This document shows, in pieces, positions 6,886 through 11,036 of a DNA stretch of 11,036 nt. Origin of the DNA: G020354785 sp965602045 (GTDB lineage: Bacteria > Bacteroidota > Bacteroidia > Bacteroidales > UBA10428); contig CBFCXR010000068.1 in NCBI GenBank assembly GCA_965602045.1, forward strand, positions 1 to 11,036. The letters are read 5' to 3'. The position numbers were made by a program, and so were the translations under genes. The notes beneath the pieces are model-generated. The model searched no databases. It had not been told where the DNA came from and worked only from the letters and a program-made list of their open reading frames with translations. Within the stretch, counting starts at the first letter, position 1, and each line of letters opens with the position of its first letter.

Positions 6886-7827
6886 TTATTGAAAAATCGA
6901 TTTTAAATATCTTGTGTTTGCTCCAAAATTACCCACTACATCCCGCGAATTACCGGCATCTCGTGAACGTTCAATTACCAGCCATCCGCTCCAACCCATA
7001 TCATCTAAAATTAATTTAATTTTTGGCATATGCAGTCGTTTATTATTCTCAAGCCACACCCCGTCTTCATCTGTACAATGAATCTGGCATATGCGGTCTT
7101 TACCTAATATTTGTATTTCTTTATATAAGTCGCGCCCATTTTGTAATGGATTGGCAAAATTGAAATAACTTTTAATTGCAGGTGAGCCTACATCTTTAAG
7201 TAATTTTACCTCGCCTGCAGCATCAAGAGCAGTTTCTATTCCAATAACAATCCCTGCTGCCTGTGCCATACTACCAGCTTGTTTTAACCTTTCTACTATT
7301 GCAGGGCGTAATTCGGGATACTTAACCAAATCACCTTTAACACCCAACGGCAGAAATGCTGTTTTCACACCCATAAGTACCATGCTATTAATTGTGTCGC
7401 GTACCATGATGGGAACCGTTTCTCTTTCAGCAAAAGATTGGGCATAGAAGCCTGACATGGCAATTGACGAAATTCCAAGGTTATATTTTTCAGCTTCCTC
7501 ACGGAACTTTTTTCGTTCAATGGGATCAAGTAATTTGTTTTCAAAGGTTACTCTTTGTCCCAAACTTCCCATATCAACCTCAACGCCATCAGCGCCTATT
7601 TCACGGGCAAGTTTAAACGCTCCTGCTTTTTGTCTTTTTAGTATCATCCAGTCGCATACTCCAATTTTATAACGGTAATCTGCCGGATTTTTACCTGGTA
7701 ATTCCTGATCATTTATTACCGGAGAGCTCCTTAATAGCCTGCCAGGCATTAATAGTCCCAATCCTGCAAATGCAGCGGAAGCTCCAAAAAAATGCCGGCG
7801 ACCTATACTATTGTTTTTTTGATCCAT
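6886..7827 (-). CDS. Tat-exported sugar phosphate isomerase/epimerase-like TIM barrel
   Basis: This 313-residue protein belongs to the xylose isomerase-like TIM barrel superfamily (AP_endonuc_2). The N-terminus has a twin-arginine signal, GRRHFFGASAAFAGLGLL (9-26), so the folded protein is predicted to go to the periplasm, unusual for an enzyme class named after cytoplasmic sugar phosphates. Barrel strands visible: YKIGVCDWM (53-61), GADGVEVDMG (78-87), LGISSIAMSG (117-126), VKTAFLPLG (154-162), IVIGIETALDA (193-203), CQIHCTDEDG (247-256) and WLVIERSRD (282-290). Predicted metal ligands are Glu198, His250 and Glu286. The remaining ligand, usually Asp in a YDVGN-like motif, reads Asn223 in YFNFAN. 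The start at 7827 is 27 bases after the stop of... the preceding reading direction is the sialidase-like gene, whose stop at 7855 lies just upstream, suggesting cotranscription. Related proteins act as epimerases or in 3-keto-glycoside chemistry; the substrate here is unknown. Confidence 0.88.
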   Translation of the reverse strand: MDQKNNSIGRRHFFGASAAFAGLGLLMPGRLLRSSPVINDQELPGKNPADYRYKIGVCDWMILKRQKAGAFKLAREIGADGVEVDMGSLGQRVTFENKLLDPIERKKFREEAEKYNLGISSIAMSGFYAQSFAERETVPIMVRDTINSMVLMGVKTAFLPLGVKGDLVKYPELRPAIVERLKQAGSMAQAAGIVIGIETALDAAGEVKLLKDVGSPAIKSYFNFANPLQNGRDLYKEIQILGKDRICQIHCTDEDGVWLENNKRLHMPKIKLILDDMGWSGWLVIERSRDAGNSRDVVGNFGANTRYLKSIFQ

Positions 7828-7854
7828 ACCGGGAAATTTTTATATTTCGAGGTT

Positions 7855-8943
7855 TCATTTTAATGGCCATCGTTCATCTTTAATTTTTTTAAGCTTTAAT
7901 TTCGAAGGATCAATCACTACATGCTTTATCCGCTCACGTCTCCAGGTATATACGACATGTACCATCCCATCATCTGACTGGATGACAGAGGGATAAGAAT
8001 ACCGGCTTATTTGTGAATCCTCCAAAACCAATGCAGCATACCATATTTTTCCATCTTTTGAAAGAGCAACATTTAATGGAGTACGGTAGCCCCTCTTTGC
8101 TCCCAAAGGTGTTTTAACATGATTATACACTAATAAGTGCCTGCCATCAGCTAAGGATACAGCATCAATTCCCGAATTATTATTTGGCAGTGCACTTTCT
8201 CTCAACAGCGACCAGGTCTGTCCTTTATCCGTAGACCATGACTCGACGATCATGCTGTTTTTGCTTCTGCAAAGAATCTGCAGATCTCCATTCTCATGAA
8301 CCAAAATACATGGTTGAATGGCAATATACGTTTTACCGTTACTTACAGGTACAACTTTCTCCCAGGTTTTGCCAAAGTCATTAGTAAGTTCTATATGAAC
8401 CCTCCACCCGTCTCCTTCAGTACTTGATCCGCATATCAATTTACCATTATCCAGTAATACAGGTTTATTTTTTACAGGGCCAATATAACCTTCGGGCAAT
8501 GCATGCGGTTCAGACCATGTAATACCTCCGTCATCGGATGACATAAGCATCCCTTTCCACCCGGACGGACTTGGGCCAACTTTGTAAAACAACAACAGTT
8601 CCCTGTCAGGAACCTGGTAAAGTACCGGATTCCAGCATGGAAACCGGGTATTTTCATCCACTATACCATTTGCGACTTCTACAGGGTCAGACCACTTTCC
8701 GTTTCTTCTCTTGCTTATCCAAATTCCCACATCCGGATTTCTTTCATATGTCCCTCCAAACCATGCTGCTATCAAACCATACTTTGTTTCTGCGATGGTT
8801 GAAGCATGGCAAGAAGGGAACGGTGCCTTTTCAAATATAAATTCTTCAATTATTACTCCATCTTTATATTTCAGATCTTGAGAAAAGATACTATCAATAC
8901 TATTTAAGCATATAACAGCAAGTGAAACCAGAATTATTTTCAT
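7855..8943 (-). CDS. Secreted sialidase-like Asp-box beta-propeller protein
   Basis: This 362-residue protein has a signal peptide (MKIILVSLAVICLNSIDSIFS, likely cleaved near 21/22). The mature part is a BNR/Asp-box propeller of the predicted-neuraminidase type (COG4692-like). Asp boxes are SSDDGGITW (135-143), TNDFGKTW (187-194) and STDKGQTW (237-244), with a degenerate SKDGKIW at 295-301. Other marks of the family are FPSCHASTIAET (42-53), AAWFGGTYERNPDVGIWISKR (59-79), FPCWNPVLYQ (101-110), YSYPSVIQ (315-322) and YTWRRERIKH (332-341). The F/Y-R-I-P motif that carries the first arginine of the GH33 triad is not visible near the N-terminus, so true sialidase activity is doubtful. It is more likely a hydrolase or lyase for another acidic or deoxy sugar. 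It sits 125 bases after the rhamnosidase gene and 27 before the isomerase-like gene, placing it in the same probable operon. Confidence 0.88.
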   Translation of the reverse strand: MKIILVSLAVICLNSIDSIFSQDLKYKDGVIIEEFIFEKAPFPSCHASTIAETKYGLIAAWFGGTYERNPDVGIWISKRRNGKWSDPVEVANGIVDENTRFPCWNPVLYQVPDRELLLFYKVGPSPSGWKGMLMSSDDGGITWSEPHALPEGYIGPVKNKPVLLDNGKLICGSSTEGDGWRVHIELTNDFGKTWEKVVPVSNGKTYIAIQPCILVHENGDLQILCRSKNSMIVESWSTDKGQTWSLLRESALPNNNSGIDAVSLADGRHLLVYNHVKTPLGAKRGYRTPLNVALSKDGKIWYAALVLEDSQISRYSYPSVIQSDDGMVHVVYTWRRERIKHVVIDPSKLKLKKIKDERWPLK

Positions 8944-8974
8944 TAGTAAATATTTTTAATTTAACAGTAAATTG

Positions 8975-8992
8975 AATCACATCTAAGTGATT
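8975..8992. repeat. Dyad upstream of the sialidase-like gene
   Basis: AATCACATCTAAGTGATT is a perfect 6-base inverted repeat with a 6-base spacer, located 32-49 bases before the ATG at 8943. The 125-base gap around it is very A/T-rich. The geometry (two 6-base arms, 18 bases overall) would suit a homodimeric regulator, but it could also be a leader hairpin. No recognizable -33/-7 Bacteroidota promoter pair was found beside it. Confidence 0.35.
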
Positions 8993-9068
8993 ATAGTTTT
9001 AATATTAATACATTTAAGTAATAACCAGAAAATAATAAAAACCTGTTACCAATATTGAATAGTCATCA

Positions 9069-11036
9069 TTACATTTCCGATTCAAACAAAAAATCACCGG
9101 AACCTATTTCAAATACAGCCCTCCCGGCTTCCATCCGGATAAATTTAATACCATTGGCAGATGTAACTTTTTCCCCGCCTTCGGTAATATCTTTATTCGA
9201 AAGCGCAGGAATATATATCACTGCTCTGGTATTTCCAGGAATAGTGATGTTCCATGTAAAACGTTTGTTTTCCTTTATCCAGGCACTCTTAATTAATCCG
9301 TGTATTGAATGATAAGAAGCTTTAACATAATCGAGACCTTCAATCAGTTCAGGTTTCATTTTAATTTTTTTAAATCCCGGCTCTTTAGTATCTGTTTTAA
9401 TTCCTGCAAGGTTTTCATAGAACCAGATGATCAGATCACCCAGCAGCATCACGTGATTTTGTGAGTTCATATTAGGAGCCGCCGTATTACCGTTCCATAA
9501 TTCCCAGATTGTAGTCGCCCCGTTTTCCACCATATAACCCCAGCCTGGATATGTTCTTTTTGTAGATATTGTAAAAGCCAGATCAGGCCTGCCATATTCG
9601 GTTAAGCTTCTCATCAGCCACTGTGTACCAATTAATCCGGTGCTTAAGTGACCCTGGTTTCTTATTTCGATCATATCCACAACTGTTTTTATCAGATCTT
9701 CCTGGTGTTGCTCAGGCACAATACCAAAATACAAAGGCAGCAAATTAAATGTAAGGGAACTGTCATGGTAAGAAGCCTGTTGATCGTTATAATAAGCCTT
9801 ATGAAAGGCATTTTTTATAGTAATTCCCAGGTCATGGAAATAATTGTAATCATCCTTTTCACCTAATAATTCTGCAAATTCCATCATAACAGTTGTGAAA
9901 TAGTAGTAATATGCAGTGGATATCAGGGCACTGGGCTTTTTCACATTGGAACTTTTATTGCGCCCTGCTTCAATAGTCACAGGCGGAGCACACCAGTCAC
10001 CGTAGCTATCTTTGGTAACAATATAATCCTGTGTCATGTACTTGTCTTTCATGTATGAAAGCCATTTTTTCATAGCAGGGTAGTGCTGACTGACGATTTT
10101 TTTATCCCTGTACTGATAGTAGAGCATTTGCGCACCCTGGATATATGTTCCCGGCCAGGTCATGTTATCACTGTAATAGTTGAAATAAGCAGGTGCCACA
10201 TCGGGAATGCTACCATCTGCTTTTTGCGCCTGATGTATATCATCCAGCCATTTGGCATATAAGCTGGCGTTATCAAACATAAAACTTTCTCCGTAACAAC
10301 CCTCGGACCTGTCGCCTAACCAGGGTTGGCGTTCATCGCGCTGCGGACAATCTACAGGCATCCCTTTATAATTTCCTGAAATACTCCACCATGCATTTCG
10401 GTATATCTGATTCAGGGTTGAATCGGATGTTTCGAAAGTACCTGTCGATCTCATATTATCATAAACCACTTGTCCCGTGAAATCATAAACAGAAGGTGTT
10501 CCGGGATATCCACTGATTTCCGCATACCGAAATCCGTGATATACAAAAGACGGTTCCCAGGTCTCCATATCATCTCCTTTTAGAATATAGGTATCCGTAG
10601 CTTGTGCATCACGAAGGTTAGCTGTAAATAATTCGCCGTTTTCCTGCAGGGACTCGGCAAATCTTATTGTTATACTGTTTCCTCTGCTTCCCCTAGCCCT
10701 GATCTTAAGCCATCCTGTCATATTTTGTCCCATATCCAGTATATAAACTCCGGGTTTTATCTGTTTAATAGATACAGGTGACAGTTTATGCATCACTTTC
10801 ATGTTTTCATTCATCTGGGCCATATATTCTCCCCGGGGTGGCTGAGCATACTCAGCATTTAGCCAAAGAGAGTCGTCGAAGCCAGGTGCATTCCATCCTG
10901 TCATCTCTTTACGGGCATCATATATTTCACCGTCATATTCGTTATTACTTCGTATCGGTCCGTCTGCTGTGAATTTCCATGTATTGTCCGTCTGAATGCT
11001 ACAGCTGGTTCCATCCTTATATTCGATATACAGGTT
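9069..11036 (-). CDS. GH78 alpha-L-rhamnosidase (5'-partial)
   Basis: These 656 residues are the C-terminal part of an inverting alpha-L-rhamnosidase. The frame stays open to the window edge: the bases before the internal ATG at 10904 encode NGPI-like and YDGEIYDARKE residues (end of the rhamnosidase N-terminal domain), so that ATG is not the start. Numbering from the first visible codon: a jelly-roll concanavalin-like domain at about 70-185 (VYILDMGQNMTGWLKIRARG, IRFAESLQENGEL, YILKGD, FVYHGFRYAEISGYPG). The (alpha/alpha)6 catalytic domain covers about 195-545, with CPQRDERQPWLGD (230-242) holding the acidic cluster and ENGATTIWELW (504-514) holding the predicted general base Glu512. A C-terminal beta-sandwich follows from about 550 (FKKIKMKPE, TWNITIPGNTRAVIYIP). 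Family members are usually 900-1000 residues, so roughly 250-300 residues, including any signal peptide, lie outside. It would release terminal alpha-linked L-rhamnose, probably in the periplasm. GH78 assignment is firm; linkage and substrate are not visible. Confidence 0.95.
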   Translation of the reverse strand, partial: NLYIEYKDGTSCSIQTDNTWKFTADGPIRSNNEYDGEIYDARKEMTGWNAPGFDDSLWLNAEYAQPPRGEYMAQMNENMKVMHKLSPVSIKQIKPGVYILDMGQNMTGWLKIRARGSRGNSITIRFAESLQENGELFTANLRDAQATDTYILKGDDMETWEPSFVYHGFRYAEISGYPGTPSVYDFTGQVVYDNMRSTGTFETSDSTLNQIYRNAWWSISGNYKGMPVDCPQRDERQPWLGDRSEGCYGESFMFDNASLYAKWLDDIHQAQKADGSIPDVAPAYFNYYSDNMTWPGTYIQGAQMLYYQYRDKKIVSQHYPAMKKWLSYMKDKYMTQDYIVTKDSYGDWCAPPVTIEAGRNKSSNVKKPSALISTAYYYYFTTVMMEFAELLGEKDDYNYFHDLGITIKNAFHKAYYNDQQASYHDSSLTFNLLPLYFGIVPEQHQEDLIKTVVDMIEIRNQGHLSTGLIGTQWLMRSLTEYGRPDLAFTISTKRTYPGWGYMVENGATTIWELWNGNTAAPNMNSQNHVMLLGDLIIWFYENLAGIKTDTKEPGFKKIKMKPELIEGLDYVKASYHSIHGLIKSAWIKENKRFTWNITIPGNTRAVIYIPALSNKDITEGGEKVTSANGIKFIRMEAGRAVFEIGSGDFLFESEM

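Noticed and set aside
9069..10904. Rhamnosidase starting at the internal ATG at 10904
   Set aside because: The frame continues upstream to the window edge and encodes conserved N-terminal domain residues (YDGEIYDAR), so the gene is 5'-truncated by the window and not short.

Overview
This window is a stretch of six co-directional genes, all on the minus strand, so it reads right to left. All six encode carbohydrate-active or carbohydrate-modifying enzymes that appear to be exported. Two genes are cut by the window edges: the first transcribed lacks its 5' end at 11036 and the last lacks its 3' end at 1. The layout is typical of a Bacteroidota polysaccharide utilization locus (PUL). Support for this assignment includes A/T-rich leaders with no clear Shine-Dalgarno sequence, moderate-to-low G+C, a lipoprotein signal on one glycosidase, a DUF4982-type GH2, and a GH78/beta-helix/GH2 gene mix. 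No SusC/SusD pair, sulfatase or regulator lies in the window, so only an enzyme block of a larger locus is visible.

Transcription order: (1) 11036-9069, GH78 alpha-L-rhamnosidase, 5'-partial; (2) 8943-7855, sialidase-like Asp-box beta-propeller; (3) 7827-6886, Tat-exported xylose-isomerase-like TIM barrel (sugar phosphate isomerase/epimerase superfamily); (4) 6742-4838, secreted right-handed beta-helix protein resembling GH141-type enzymes; (5) 4568-2154, lipoprotein GH2 beta-galactosidase of the DUF4982 type; (6) 2017-1, LacZ-type GH2 beta-galactosidase, 3'-partial. Gaps are 125, 27, 143, 269 and 136 bases. The plus strand holds no credible gene.

The rhamnosidase, two different GH2 enzymes and a GH141-like helix suggest a branched rhamnose- and galactose-containing glycan, such as a pectic rhamnogalacturonan or arabinogalactan-like side chain. 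The substrate is inferred, not shown. The least explained members are the exported isomerase-like protein (metal-ligand Asp apparently replaced by Asn) and the sialidase-like propeller, which lacks the N-terminal Arg-Ile-Pro motif of true sialidases. Together they are the best candidates for a less-described chemistry.

The intergenic gaps contain several inverted repeats. The most notable is a tandem pair of about 39-base palindromic repeats between genes 3 and 4, followed by a 13-base palindrome. No RNA gene, insertion sequence, CRISPR array or convincing rho-independent terminator was found.
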